Assembly (NCBI RefSeq): GCF_016864575.1
Contig: NZ_CP044127.1
Location: 558,001-622,000, forward strand
Source: Rhizobium sp. BG4
GTDB lineage: Bacteria > Pseudomonadota > Alphaproteobacteria > Rhizobiales > Rhizobiaceae
Direction: 5' to 3'
Length of the DNA: 64,000 nt
In this document: piece by piece, positions 43,648-52,486 of the stretch
Position numbering within the stretch: the first letter of the stretch is position 1
Layout of the letters: every line of letters starts with the position of its first letter
Made by a program: the position numbers and the translations under genes
The notes under the pieces: generated by a model
What the model was told of the DNA's origin: nothing
The model's input: the letters and a program-made list of their open reading frames with translations, nothing else
The model's database searches: none

Positions 43648-44379
43648 CTACTTTCGCACGAGGCTAAAGGAAAAGTGGCTGCCCCGGTGATAGTCAATCG
43701 CGTAGATCACCGGCACGCCGGAAGCGTTGAAGCATGTCTCGGTGATCAGCAGCGCAGGCCCGAAATCCCTCAGATCGTGGCGTTCGATGACATGTTCGGG
43801 AAGCATGACGGCACTAACCGAAGCCGAGGACATGCGGGGACGCTGCTTGTATTGATCGAGCAGCGACAGCAACGAGCCGCTCCAGTCGATGTCATAGAGA
43901 CGCATCGGAATGATGCTGCGAGGCACGTAGTCGACGCAGTACATGATGGGCTCATCATTTTCGAGGCGCAGGCGTTCGATACGGATGACGCGATCCTTGT
44001 CGCCAATTTGCAGGTGCTTTGCGGTTGTCGCTTGCGGCTCCTCCTCCGAAATCGACAGGACCTTATTGATCGTCTTATAGCCATAGGCTCGCGTCATGTC
44101 GGTGACGCTTTCAAAGACCGTGATCGGACGGTCAACCTGAACTGCGGAGATCGCTGAAACGAAGCGGCCGCGGCCATGCTCGACGTATATCTCCCCTTCC
44201 TGTTCGAGCAGCTTTAAAGCTTCCCGAAGGGCTGGCCGTGAGACATTGAAACGCGCCGTCAGCTGGGCTTCGGTCGGCAATCTGTCACCGGGCTTCAAGC
44301 CCTTGTCACGGATAAGCTCGGCGATGCGGTCGCGCAGCTGGATGACAATGGTGCGCGTATCGCGAATGGAATCGTCCAA
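43648..44379 (-). CDS. GntR-family regulator (UTRA subfamily) of the frl-like regulon
   Basis: 243 residues. The winged helix runs through IVIQLRDRIAELIRDKGLKPGDRLPTEAQ and RFNVSRPALREALKLLEQEG. A UTRA effector domain follows (ITVFESVTDMTRAYGYKT, IRIERLRLENDEPIMYCVDYV, PVIYAIDYHRGSHFSFSLVRK). UTRA regulators sense sugar-phosphate-like ligands. Divergent transcription from the deglycase gene and matching operators at 44416, 44535 and 51435 make it the likely repressor of the whole fructosyl-amino-acid system and of itself. Length is normal. Confidence 0.88.
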   Translation of the reverse strand: MDDSIRDTRTIVIQLRDRIAELIRDKGLKPGDRLPTEAQLTARFNVSRPALREALKLLEQEGEIYVEHGRGRFVSAISAVQVDRPITVFESVTDMTRAYGYKTINKVLSISEEEPQATTAKHLQIGDKDRVIRIERLRLENDEPIMYCVDYVPRSIIPMRLYDIDWSGSLLSLLDQYKQRPRMSSASVSAVMLPEHVIERHDLRDFGPALLITETCFNASGVPVIYAIDYHRGSHFSFSLVRK

Positions 44380-44415
44380 TCCAATGCCTCACTTGGTTCC
44401 ATTATGGTCCTTTTT

Positions 44416-44428
44416 CTTGTCTGACGAA
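44416..44428. promoter_or_regulatory. Candidate GntR operator, site 1 (regulator promoter)
   Basis: CTTGTCTGACGAA shares the TTGTCTNAC core with sites 2 and 3 and lies 37 bp upstream of the regulator's start codon. Suggests autoregulation. Confidence 0.45.
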
Positions 44429-44534
44429 TTTTGCCAGGTCAAGGCGTTCCTGTCGAGCCGCGCGGGCTGCCAATCACTTTAATGCGGCTGACCTGACCCT
44501 GGAGCTCGCTTGACACCCGCAACGGAAGATGTCA

Positions 44535-44547
44535 GTTGTCTTACAAC
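44535..44547. promoter_or_regulatory. Candidate GntR operator, site 2 (deglycase promoter)
   Basis: GTTGTCTTACAAC has inverted arms GTTGT/ACAAC around three bases and lies 58 bp before the deglycase start at 44605. It matches site 3 at 11 of 13 positions. Confidence 0.55.
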
Positions 44548-44604
44548 ATTGAAAGCGTGCTTCCGAAACGACGCCATACGGCGTCATCAACCGATGAGAG
44601 TTAC

Positions 44605-45618
44605 ATGTTAAATTTCGACGAGCAGCGGTTCCTGCGTATCCAGTCTGGCGCTGTAGGCCTGGCCCCCCGCATCGACGATGTGATCTCCTCCTGCCTTGAG
44701 GCTGGAGCCGACAACATCTTCTTCCTAGGCACTGGGGGCGCGGGCATCCTGATGCAACCGGCTGCCCAGCTGCTACAGCGCAGGTCGCGCTTCCCAGCAT
44801 TCCTTGATCTCACCGCCGAACTCTTCGTCGGCGGGTCGGCAAATCTCACCAAACAATCTATCGTCGTCATGCCTTCGCTTTCGGGTACGACGAAGGAAAG
44901 TGTCGCGCTGCTGGCCAAGCTGAAGGAGGTGGGTGCGACGGTGCTGACGATGGTCGGCCACGAGGAGACGCCTCTCGGCAAGGGTGGGGACCATGTTTTC
45001 GTGAACTTCGCCGAGGACGATACTTCCTGCGAATCCTTTTATCTGCAGTCGCTCTTCATCGCGCTATCAATCATGAAACACCGTGGCGAGATCGCCAATT
45101 ATGATCAGCTCAAAGCAGAACTGACGCAGCTGCCAGCCTTGCTTCTGGAAGTGAAGCGGACCTTCGAGAGCAAGGCGGAGGCTTACGCCAAAGCCTTCGC
45201 CGGCTCGGACTACCACATCGTCACCGGCGCAGGAAATGTCTGGCCTGAAGCCTTCTATTACGGCATGTGCATTCTGGAAGAAATGCAGTGGATCCGTACC
45301 CGCCCGGTCCACGCCTCCGATTTCTTCCACGGCACGCTGGAGCTGGTCGAGAAGGATGTCAGCGTCATCCTCTTCAAGGGCGAGGATGCCTATCGTGCGT
45401 TGGCAGAACGCGTCGAAAATTTCGTGCCCAACTACACGGATAAACTGACTGTTCTGGATACCGCCGAATTCGAGCTCCCGGGCATATCGGCGGACGTCAG
45501 GGCGCTCGTATCGCCGATCCTGCTTGCAACCGTTTTGGAACGGATAAGCGCGCATCTCGAAGTCATGCGCAATCACCCGTTGACGACGCGCCGCTACTAC
45601 AAGCGCGTCGCATATTGA
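44605..45618 (+). CDS. frlB: SIS-domain deglycase (fructoselysine-6-phosphate deglycase, FrlB-like)
   Basis: 337-residue protein with two SIS domains. The first opens NIFFLGTGGAGILMQPAAQL and VVMPSLSGTTKESVALLAKL; the second opens YHIVTGAGNVWPEAFYYGMC and contains VHASDFFHGTLELVEKD. This layout and length fit FrlB, which splits 6-phosphofructosyl-amino acids into glucose 6-phosphate and the free amino acid. An open frame begins 69 bases earlier, but the ATG at 44605 gives the family start. It is followed by a PfkB kinase and lies beside an amino-acid ABC system and a UTRA regulator, all typical partners. The exact amino-acid part of the substrate is not known. Confidence 0.85.
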   Translation: MLNFDEQRFLRIQSGAVGLAPRIDDVISSCLEAGADNIFFLGTGGAGILMQPAAQLLQRRSRFPAFLDLTAELFVGGSANLTKQSIVVMPSLSGTTKESVALLAKLKEVGATVLTMVGHEETPLGKGGDHVFVNFAEDDTSCESFYLQSLFIALSIMKHRGEIANYDQLKAELTQLPALLLEVKRTFESKAEAYAKAFAGSDYHIVTGAGNVWPEAFYYGMCILEEMQWIRTRPVHASDFFHGTLELVEKDVSVILFKGEDAYRALAERVENFVPNYTDKLTVLDTAEFELPGISADVRALVSPILLATVLERISAHLEVMRNHPLTTRRYYKRVAY

Positions 45619-45702
45619 TCTGCTAAGCTCAGCGCAAGCCGCGACACGATCGTGTTCGCGGCTTGCGTCCGTGTAAAGCCAAGCATCAAAGGTAGACCTA
45701 GA

Positions 45703-46515
45703 ATGGGGCATTTTCGTTTCGCAGCCGTTGGCGACAATTGCGTGGACCGTTTCCAGGCGCCGATCAACCAGTCGCTGATCGGCGGCAATGCCGTGAACGT
45801 CGCACTACAGCTTGCTCGTCTTGGACACAGTTCCTTTTATTTTGGAGCGGTTGGCAAAGACGTTGATGGTGAGCGCACGACGAGGGCATTGAAAGATAAT
45901 GGTGTCGAAACGTCGTGTTTGCAGCTGCGTCCAGGCAACACTGCCTATACCAACATCGAGCAAACCGCCTCTGGCGACCGGATCATTGCCTATGAAGATT
46001 TCGGCACATGCGCCGGTTACAGGCCGAGCGAGGAGGACATCGCTGTCCTCAAGACCATGGACCACGTGCATCTCGGCTGGCTGGATGACGCCGGTGAATT
46101 ACGGCGCAGACTTTCGAGCGAAGGTGTGAGCCTGTCCCAAGATATTTCCGTCAACGCTAACCCGGAGAACCTCGGCGTCGCTGGCCTGACCGTGGCCTTT
46201 GCCTCGGCTGGCGCGCGCGGCGCGCCGGCCGAAAGCTTGCTCTCCTATCTGCTTGCGAATGGCGCCGCTTGTGCGGTCGTAACCTGCGGGAGCGACGGTG
46301 CGCTGGCGCGTCGCGGAGAGGAATTCGGGGAATCCTCAATCGCGCCGGTCACGGTCGTGGATACGACCGGCGCGGGCGACAGCTTCATCGCCGGATTTCT
46401 GGCGGCCTTCGTGGCACAGCAGCCGCTCGTCGCCTGCCTGGAACAAGGCCGCGACTGCGCGGCCATCACTTGCACCCATGTTGGTGGATTTCCCCAGCAA
46501 CCGCTGCCGCTATAG
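45703..46515 (+). CDS. frlD: PfkB-family kinase (fructoselysine 6-kinase, FrlD-like)
   Basis: 270-residue ribokinase-fold enzyme. The start reads FAAVGDNCVDRFQAPINQSL, IGGNAVNVALQLARLG with the glycine pair that binds sugar. The C-terminal signature VVDTTGAGDSFIAGFLAAF carries the catalytic aspartate. The short length matches FrlD (about 260 residues) rather than larger fructokinases. It would phosphorylate the imported fructosyl-amino acid at C6, giving the substrate of the neighbouring deglycase. The ATG at 45703 begins MGHFRF. Convergent genes and a hairpin follow. Confidence 0.85.
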   Translation: MGHFRFAAVGDNCVDRFQAPINQSLIGGNAVNVALQLARLGHSSFYFGAVGKDVDGERTTRALKDNGVETSCLQLRPGNTAYTNIEQTASGDRIIAYEDFGTCAGYRPSEEDIAVLKTMDHVHLGWLDDAGELRRRLSSEGVSLSQDISVNANPENLGVAGLTVAFASAGARGAPAESLLSYLLANGAACAVVTCGSDGALARRGEEFGESSIAPVTVVDTTGAGDSFIAGFLAAFVAQQPLVACLEQGRDCAAITCTHVGGFPQQPLPL

Positions 46516-46546
46516 CTTCTCCGCAAACAGCGACAACAACAAGAAG

Positions 46547-46570
46547 GCGGCAGGTCATTCGATCTGCCGC
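46547..46570. terminator. Bidirectional hairpin between the kinase and ABC operons
   Basis: GCGGCAG and CTGCCGC pair over 7 bp around a 10-base loop, extended by flanking AAG and CTT. It stands in the 66 bp between two convergent operons. Confidence 0.5.
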
Positions 46571-46581
46571 ACCTTTCAGGT

Positions 46582-47328
46582 TCAGTGCAGGATCTGGCTG
46601 AGGAAGAGCTTGCTGCGGTCGTTTTGCGGGTTGTCGAAGAACTCGGCAGGCGCTGCCTCCTCCACGATCGCACCGCGGTCCATGAAGATCACTCTGTCGG
46701 CGACCTGACGGGCAAAACCCATCTCGTGGGTGACGCAGACCATGGTCATTCCCGTTTCGGCGAGTGACACCATGGTCTCAAGCACTTCCTTGACCATCTC
46801 CGGATCAAGCGCCGAGGTCGGCTCGTCGAACAACATGACCTTCGGCTGCATGCAGAGAGCCCGGGCAATGGCGACGCGCTGCTGTTGACCGCCGGAAAGC
46901 TGGCCCGGATATTTGCCCGCCTGCTCGGGAATGCGCACACGCTCGAGATAGTGCATGGCGATTTCCGTCGCCTTCTTCTTGTCCATCTTCCGAACCCAGA
47001 CGGGAGCCAGAATGCAGTTCTCAAGTATCGTGAGGTGCGGGAAGAGGTTGAAGTGTTGGAATACCATCCCGACTTCGCGGCGGATGTCGCCGATATTCCT
47101 CTCGTTTTCCGAAAGCTCGGTACCTGCGACGACGATACGACCTCGCTGATGCACCTCAAGACGATTGATGCAGCGGATCAGCGTCGACTTGCCCGACCCC
47201 GAGGGGCCACAGATAACAACGCGCTCACCCTTGCGGATCGTCAGGTTGATCTCGTTCAGAGCGTGGTATTCGCCGTACCATTTGTTGACACCGGTAAGCT
47301 CGATTTCAGGCCGCGGATTGAACGTCAA
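46582..47328 (-). CDS. Polar-amino-acid ABC transporter ATPase
   Basis: 248-residue ATPase of the GlnQ/HisP group. Walker A is CGPSGSGKSTLIRCINRLE, the Q-loop reads VGMVFQHFNLFPHLTILEN, the signature is LSGGQQQRVAIARAL, and Walker B is VMLFDEPTSALDPEM. The H-loop is VTHEMGFARQVADRVIF. It is last of the minus-strand operon: binding protein, FAD oxidoreductase, permease, EamA transporter, ATPase. It powers uptake of the Amadori compound together with the permease at 48220. Confidence 0.9.
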   Translation of the reverse strand: MTFNPRPEIELTGVNKWYGEYHALNEINLTIRKGERVVICGPSGSGKSTLIRCINRLEVHQRGRIVVAGTELSENERNIGDIRREVGMVFQHFNLFPHLTILENCILAPVWVRKMDKKKATEIAMHYLERVRIPEQAGKYPGQLSGGQQQRVAIARALCMQPKVMLFDEPTSALDPEMVKEVLETMVSLAETGMTMVCVTHEMGFARQVADRVIFMDRGAIVEEAAPAEFFDNPQNDRSKLFLSQILH

Positions 47329-47345
47329 GTCATATTCTCCCTAGA

Positions 47346-48230
47346 CTATTTGAGCACAAGCCAGCCGGAGAAGATGATGATGACACCTCCGACGATGGTG
47401 TAAGTTTCAATCGGAGCACCAAACAGCACTGCTCCGTAGAGGCAGCCCCAGACAATCTGGCTGTATTGGAAGGCTGCAACGACCGACGCGTCGCCGATAC
47501 GGAAGGCCCGCACCAAAAGAGCATGGCCGACGTAAAGCAGGGTTCCAGCGAGAACAGCGACCAGCAGCGCGCCCGGTCCGATGGCATCGAACCCGCCGGT
47601 CGCCATCGCAACAATGAAGGCCGTGACGGTCAGCATCACCAGCATTGTTGCAACGAGCGCATCGTCGGATTCCTCGGATCTCGTCTTCCGCAACAACGCG
47701 AGCGAGAGCGCAAAGAGAAGAGCGGAGCCGATTGCCGCCATGTGGCCAAAATTGAGCGCAACGGCACCCGGTCGCAGCGCCACCGCGACGCCTGCAAAGC
47801 CGAGCCCCACACCAAGCCATCCGATCAGCGACAGCCGTTCGCCAAGAAAGACGACGGCCAGAATGGCAACAAGAACCGGAGAGAGGAAAGCAAGGACATA
47901 AGCTTCAGCTAGAGGCAGCGCTGCAAACGCGTAGTGGATCAGCAGCGTATCACCGGCAAGCAACAGCGCGCGTATCAGCGCCAGTCCCGGCTGCCGGGGT
48001 ACGAGTTCGCCCAGCCGGCGGGTGAATACTGCGCGGCCGCTGACGAGGAGGAGCGCCGCCAGGGTGATGAGGAAGGTGACTTGCGGAACCCGGAACTCGG
48101 CGCTCAGGAGTTTGACGAGCGCGTCGGTGCCGGAAAAGGCTGCAAAGGCGGTGATGACAATGGCTGCGGCCCGCAGGTTGGCGTTGGCGCCGGTCCCAAC
48201 TGCCGACGCCGACCGGATGCTATCGGACAT
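47346..48230 (-). CDS. EamA/DMT-family transporter
   Basis: 294-residue membrane protein with ten hydrophobic segments in two EamA repeats (LRAAAIVITAFAAFSGTDAL, LLLAGDTLLIHYAFAALPLA, VLAGTLLYVGHALLVRAF). The ATG at 48230 overlaps the stop of the permease gene by 11 bases; the open frame reaches 48275. EamA proteins usually export or exchange metabolites. Its place inside an ABC uptake operon is unusual. It may release a by-product such as the freed amino acid, but this is speculation. Confidence 0.8.
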   Translation of the reverse strand: MSDSIRSASAVGTGANANLRAAAIVITAFAAFSGTDALVKLLSAEFRVPQVTFLITLAALLLVSGRAVFTRRLGELVPRQPGLALIRALLLAGDTLLIHYAFAALPLAEAYVLAFLSPVLVAILAVVFLGERLSLIGWLGVGLGFAGVAVALRPGAVALNFGHMAAIGSALLFALSLALLRKTRSEESDDALVATMLVMLTVTAFIVAMATGGFDAIGPGALLVAVLAGTLLYVGHALLVRAFRIGDASVVAAFQYSQIVWGCLYGAVLFGAPIETYTIVGGVIIIFSGWLVLK

Positions 48231-49191
48231 TGAAGCGGCCAAAACGTTCTTCGATCCTGGCCTGGAGGAACTCAAGGCTAATCGACAGGAGCCAGTAGAT
48301 CATCGAGGCGGTGATCAGCATTTCGATGTGGCGGAATTCCGTTTGGCCTTGGGTGCGGGCGAGATACATGATTTCCCACACACCGACGACGGAAACCAGC
48401 GACGAGTCCTTCAGCATGGCGATGAACTGGTTGCCCGTCGGCGGAATGATGACGCGCATCGCCTGCGGCAGGATAACGAGAAACATCGTCTGGTTGGGAC
48501 TTAGGCCAAGGGCGGTAGCACCTTCCGACTGGCCGCGCGGAATGCTCTCGATGCCGGCGCGGAAGATCTCCGTCATATAGGCGCCGTAGCAAAGCGAGAG
48601 CGCCAGAATGCCGGCTGGAACGGCGCCGATGACATATCCGACCTGCGGCAGGCCGAGATAGATGATATAGATCTGCATCAGGAGCGGCAGGCCGCGAAAG
48701 AGTGAGGTGTAGAAGGTCGCAAGACCATAGACAACGCCGTTCTTCGAGAGTTTTGCGATCGCACCGGCAAGCGCAATGACCGTAGCGATAACGATCGAGA
48801 TCGCCGAGATGTAGAGTGTTGTCGTGACGCCCTGGGTGATCAGGAAGCCAATCTTCTTGGCGATGAAAGCAAAGGACAGATCGAAGGAGTAAAAGAACAT
48901 CATCAGCAGAGCGAAAAGCTCTACCCAGACACCGACGATCTGGTGGCGCCGAGAAAGAAGCCGCAGAAGCCTGACGTTGACGGCGATAATGAGCGAGAGC
49001 AGGACTGCCGAAACGACGCGGCTTGTCTGAGGGCTGTCAGAGACCCAGCCGATGGCGACCGGAAGGAGCTTGCCGATCCAGGCCGAGCTGACGCCGAGCG
49101 CATAGAAAAGTGCTGACAGCAGCGCCAGCATGAGAAGGATGCCCGTGCGTCTCGTGGCATCCGGATAGTTCAGTATCAATCTTCCAAACAT
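48220..49191 (-). CDS. Polar-amino-acid ABC transporter permease
   Basis: 323-residue membrane protein, longer than the usual 220-240 of the HisM/GlnP family because of an N-terminal extension with three or four additional helices (about residues 15-110). The family core starts around LITQGVTTTLYISAISIVIA. It contains FYTSLFRGLPLLMQIYIIYL and the ATPase-coupling loop RAGIESIPRGQSEGATALGLS. One permease gene is present, so it likely works as a homodimer. The upstream oxidoreductase gene ends 26 bp before it. Confidence 0.88.
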   Translation of the reverse strand: MFGRLILNYPDATRRTGILLMLALLSALFYALGVSSAWIGKLLPVAIGWVSDSPQTSRVVSAVLLSLIIAVNVRLLRLLSRRHQIVGVWVELFALLMMFFYSFDLSFAFIAKKIGFLITQGVTTTLYISAISIVIATVIALAGAIAKLSKNGVVYGLATFYTSLFRGLPLLMQIYIIYLGLPQVGYVIGAVPAGILALSLCYGAYMTEIFRAGIESIPRGQSEGATALGLSPNQTMFLVILPQAMRVIIPPTGNQFIAMLKDSSLVSVVGVWEIMYLARTQGQTEFRHIEMLITASMIYWLLSISLEFLQARIEERFGRFNVR

Positions 49192-49217
49192 TCGGATTTT
49201 CTCCCGCGGCGTTTTCT

Positions 49218-50498
49218 TCAGGCGGCTCTCTCTCGCCACCAGTCCTGCGCCTGCAATTTCCAATAGGTAAGCTGTGCCGCCGCCAGCCCCGCAACGCCGC
49301 CGGCCCAGACGAGTCCGAAGGGCTGGAAGAGGCGGTACCGGTCGGATTGCCCGAGAATGCCCTCGGCGACCACCTTGCCGCCGATTGCCGTGGTGTTGAG
49401 GCCATGGCCCCCAAACGCGGTACAATGCCAGACCCCTGGCATCATCTCGCCGATCTGGGGCATCAGGTGGCGGGCATAGGACATCAGGCCCGACCAGGCG
49501 AGCTCTGTCTTCAGTCCGCTCAGCTGCGGATAGGTGCCGACCATCTCGTGGCGCAATTGACGCGCGAGGGCGCCAGGCGATGCGGCGCGCGTTGTGATGC
49601 GACCGCCCCACAGCAGACGCTTGCCTCCGTCCACGAGCCGGTAGTAGTCTCCAGCGCGGCGATTGTCGCCCACTGCGCAGGACGTGGCGATTGCCGTGGA
49701 GATCAGTTCCGGGTTTTCCTCGGAGATCATCACGTAGGTTGCAATCGGCAGGAATGAGCGCTTGAGCCTGCCCACGAGGCGACCCGTATAGCCGCCGGTG
49801 GTCAGAACGGTCCGACGCGCCCTGACCCGCCCGCCGGCCGTCGTTACAATCTTTTCGGCGCTGGCAAGCTGACAGTCAATTGCGGCCGAGTTCTCATAAA
49901 TGCGCCCGCCCAGCCGCTCGATTTCCGCCGCCACGGCCCTCAGATAATTGAGCGGATGCATGTGGAAGGATTTCTCGCTGCGCAATGCCTGGAAGTAACG
50001 CTCAGACTTCAGCATGGTGCGAACCTGATCGCGATCCATGAATTCCAGTTCGCTGCCGTAGTCGCGGTTCATTTCCTCGGCATACAGCTTGAGGCTTTCG
50101 CCGCCGTCGTAGCGCAGTGCGCTGATGATGCCGCGCTGCGGGTTGGCATCGATGATGTCGAGATCGCAGATGGTGTCACGAACGAACTCGACGCCTTCGA
50201 CAGATAGACGATGGATATTCTTGGCGGCCTCGTCGCCGACGACGCGCGCAATCGCTGAATTGTCTGTGGCAAACCCAGCGCTGACGAAACCACCGTTGCG
50301 ACCGGAAGCACCGAAGCCCACGGATTCAGCTTCGAGCACCAGGACAGAAACGCCAGCGCGCGCAAGCTGCAGCGCCGTGGTGAGGCCGGCAAGGCCCGCG
50401 CCTACGATCACCGTGTCGCACTCTGTCGGGCCGCTCAGCGCAGGGCGAACGGTGGTGTCTGTCATGGTGCGGCGGTAGTAGGTGTCAGGGTAGGACAT
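49218..50498 (-). CDS. FAD-dependent amine/amino-acid oxidoreductase (DadA/PuuB-like)
   Basis: 426-residue flavoprotein. The Rossmann motif is CDTVIVGAGLAGLTTALQLA, followed by VLVLEAESVGFGASGRNGGF, a covalent-flavin-family pattern. The second half holds RLVDGGKRLLWGGRITTRAA and the C-terminal FAD block WHCTAFGGHGLNTTAIGG. It resembles glycine/D-amino-acid or gamma-glutamylputrescine oxidases and amadoriase-like enzymes. In this operon a role in oxidative cleavage of a fructosyl-amino acid, or of the released amine, is plausible. It is translated between the binding protein and the permease. Confidence 0.82.
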   Translation of the reverse strand: MSYPDTYYRRTMTDTTVRPALSGPTECDTVIVGAGLAGLTTALQLARAGVSVLVLEAESVGFGASGRNGGFVSAGFATDNSAIARVVGDEAAKNIHRLSVEGVEFVRDTICDLDIIDANPQRGIISALRYDGGESLKLYAEEMNRDYGSELEFMDRDQVRTMLKSERYFQALRSEKSFHMHPLNYLRAVAAEIERLGGRIYENSAAIDCQLASAEKIVTTAGGRVRARRTVLTTGGYTGRLVGRLKRSFLPIATYVMISEENPELISTAIATSCAVGDNRRAGDYYRLVDGGKRLLWGGRITTRAASPGALARQLRHEMVGTYPQLSGLKTELAWSGLMSYARHLMPQIGEMMPGVWHCTAFGGHGLNTTAIGGKVVAEGILGQSDRYRLFQPFGLVWAGGVAGLAAAQLTYWKLQAQDWWRERAA

Positions 50499-50530
50499 GG
50501 TGGCTCTTTCAGGACGAACGGCAAATGGAG

Positions 50531-50559
50531 GGGCCCGGGCAGCAAGATCGCCCGGGCCC
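50531..50559 (-). promoter_or_regulatory. Strong intercistronic hairpin after the binding-protein gene
   Basis: GGGCCCGGGC and GCCCGGGCCC pair perfectly over 10 bp around a 9-base loop, just downstream of the binding-protein stop and upstream of the oxidoreductase gene. There is no U-run. Such hairpins often protect the binding-protein mRNA and raise its level over downstream genes. Confidence 0.6.
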
Positions 50560-50567
50560 AGTCTCGC

Positions 50568-51395
50568 TTAGTCAGCACTGTAGTCGGCGCCGTACCACTT
50601 CTTGGTCAAGGTGCCGAGCGTGCCGTCGGCCTTCATCGCCTTGATGATTTCGCCTATTTTGGCGGTCCATTCGGCGTCGCCCTTTTCGGCAATCACGACG
50701 AGCGGCTCGCGGAACGCGTACTCGCCTTCAATGACGCGCAGTGGGTAGCCGTTCTTGATGGCGTTCTTCGCCGTCTGCTCCGGCGCTACCACGGCGTCGA
50801 TACGTACGCCAGGTCCAAGGCGCAGGTCATCGAAGGGCAGCATGGAATCGGCGAACGTGCGGATCTCGCCAGCAGTGACCTTGTACTCGATCGGCGGCAA
50901 GCCGGGGGCATCGATCTGCAACTGGTGACGCATGAAGTCTTCGGAAGTGGTGGCGGTTTCGACACCGATCACCTTGCCATTGAGGTCAGACACGGTCTTG
51001 ACCGGACTGTCCTTGTGGACAACGTAGACATAGGGGCTGTAGTAGTAGATGCCGGCAAAGTCGATGACCTGGGCGCGCGCCTTGGTCGGGGTAACGGAGC
51101 CAACGCCGACGTCATACCTCCCCTGCCAATGTCCACCGGTAAGCGTCGCCCAATCGGGCGTGTCAAAACTGACCTCGACGCCAAGGCGCTTGGCAATTTC
51201 GTGCGACACGTCGATGTCGAAGCCAACCATCTGATTGTTATCATCAAGATAGCTTTGCGGGGGCCAGCCGCTGTTAGTGGCAACGACCATTGCCTTCTTC
51301 GACATAACGCGGTCGAGCGTCGCACCGGCATGAGCAACGGAAGCAATGGCGAGCGCGGCCGCGCCGATCGCCATTCTCTTCAACGATTTTTTCAT
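50568..51395 (-). CDS. Amino-acid/opine-type ABC transporter periplasmic binding protein
   Basis: 275-residue protein with a signal peptide (KRMAIGAAALAIASVAHAGA, cleavage near residue 23). The type II binding fold contains NSGWPPQSYLDDNNQMVGFD, ATLTGGHWQGRYDVGVGSVT, SPYVYVVHKDSPVKTVSDLNG and ETATTSEDFMRHQ. It captures a polar amino acid or conjugate in the periplasm for the permease and ATPase of the same operon. TTGGAGG precedes the ATG. A candidate GntR operator lies about 40 bp upstream. It is first in the operon and separated from the rest by a strong hairpin. Confidence 0.9.
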   Translation of the reverse strand: MKKSLKRMAIGAAALAIASVAHAGATLDRVMSKKAMVVATNSGWPPQSYLDDNNQMVGFDIDVSHEIAKRLGVEVSFDTPDWATLTGGHWQGRYDVGVGSVTPTKARAQVIDFAGIYYYSPYVYVVHKDSPVKTVSDLNGKVIGVETATTSEDFMRHQLQIDAPGLPPIEYKVTAGEIRTFADSMLPFDDLRLGPGVRIDAVVAPEQTAKNAIKNGYPLRVIEGEYAFREPLVVIAEKGDAEWTAKIGEIIKAMKADGTLGTLTKKWYGADYSAD

Positions 51396-51434
51396 ATTTC
51401 CTCCAAGACGTCAGCCCTCGTTCCGTTTATGTAA

Positions 51435-51447
51435 GATGTCTGACAAC
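51435..51447. promoter_or_regulatory. Candidate GntR operator, site 3 (binding-protein promoter)
   Basis: GATGTCTGACAAC matches site 2 (44535) at 11 of 13 positions, and its TGTCTGACA core is an odd-centred palindrome. It stands 40 bp before the binding-protein start. Confidence 0.55.
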
Positions 51448-52486
51448 ACCACTAGATGGCATCGGTTATGGGGTGTCAAGACCTCCCTTCCCCGAGTTGA
51501 TGAATCTTGAGCACTACCCCATGTCGCTTACGAATGAGAATGCACACCCCGATGTTGGTCACCGAGGCCATATGTCCGGTCATCGGACAACCGCCGCCTT
51601 CTGCAGATTACCTCGACGGCTAATGTCGATATGCGGCCGTAGTCCGCCTGGCCCAGGCCGCATCGTAATGCATTCGATCGGATGTTGCTCGCCGGCGACG
51701 ATTAACGGGTTCCTCGACAATTCGAGCAACCGTAAGATTGTAGCGAGGTAGGAGCTTGTAGCTCAAAAGCGCAAAACACCCTCGAGAGAAGGTCCACATG
51801 TGCCGGCGTCTGACGCGGATTTTTTGCATGACCTTGAGTGTCTTCCATATTTCGGGCATACACTTCTTGCAGCAAAAAGGCGTAACCTGAGCCAGTCGGC
51901 GCTCGGGGATGTTGTCCTCCGAGAGTGTGTCCGTGTACGGTGACGCGGTCGGTGTGCTTGGCGCCTTTCAGGGGGCCAGCCGTTTATGACGATGCCCGGC
52001 AAATCGTCGATATGAGGTGGGCCCATTCGAGAAGGTCTGAGCCGGTTCTGCTGCAGGTTGGCGCGTACGCTTGACCCTCACGTGGGGTTTTTTTGAGCCA
52101 TAGAACTGCGCCGCATTTTTTGAGAACCCGCCGGCTAACTGCGCAGGCTTGATAACGAGGCAGCGATCACCACCCGAAATACGGCTACCACCCAAGAAAC
52201 GCGGCCTTCGTATGCGCTTGACCGGCGAACAACTGCGATGCCGTCATTTCATCGGGGCGACGATAAAACGAACCCGATTACAGTCTCGTTCTTATCGACA
52301 TTCTCAGCAACCTGAACCTCGCCGTCCTCAGGCGCTGCTTCTCGGCCAGGTCCTCGGATACTGTCGCGACGCCAGCGCCACATTGTGCCGTCACAAGGCA
52401 TCGACCGTCTCCGGAAGCCAAATTCGCCGCGCGACAGTGGAGCCAGAAAGCAACGTCTATCGGAGCCGTGTTAGAGTTCGCGGTCT
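51448..52486. other. Mostly gene-free; possible coupled frame at 52278-52490 (minus)
   Basis: A 70-codon minus frame starts within the stop codon of the FecR-domain gene (ATGA) and reads MKTANSNTAPIDVAFWLHCR. It could be a translationally coupled small protein or the start of a truncated gene; I cannot assign it. The remaining 800 bp shows only short frames. Confidence 0.35.
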
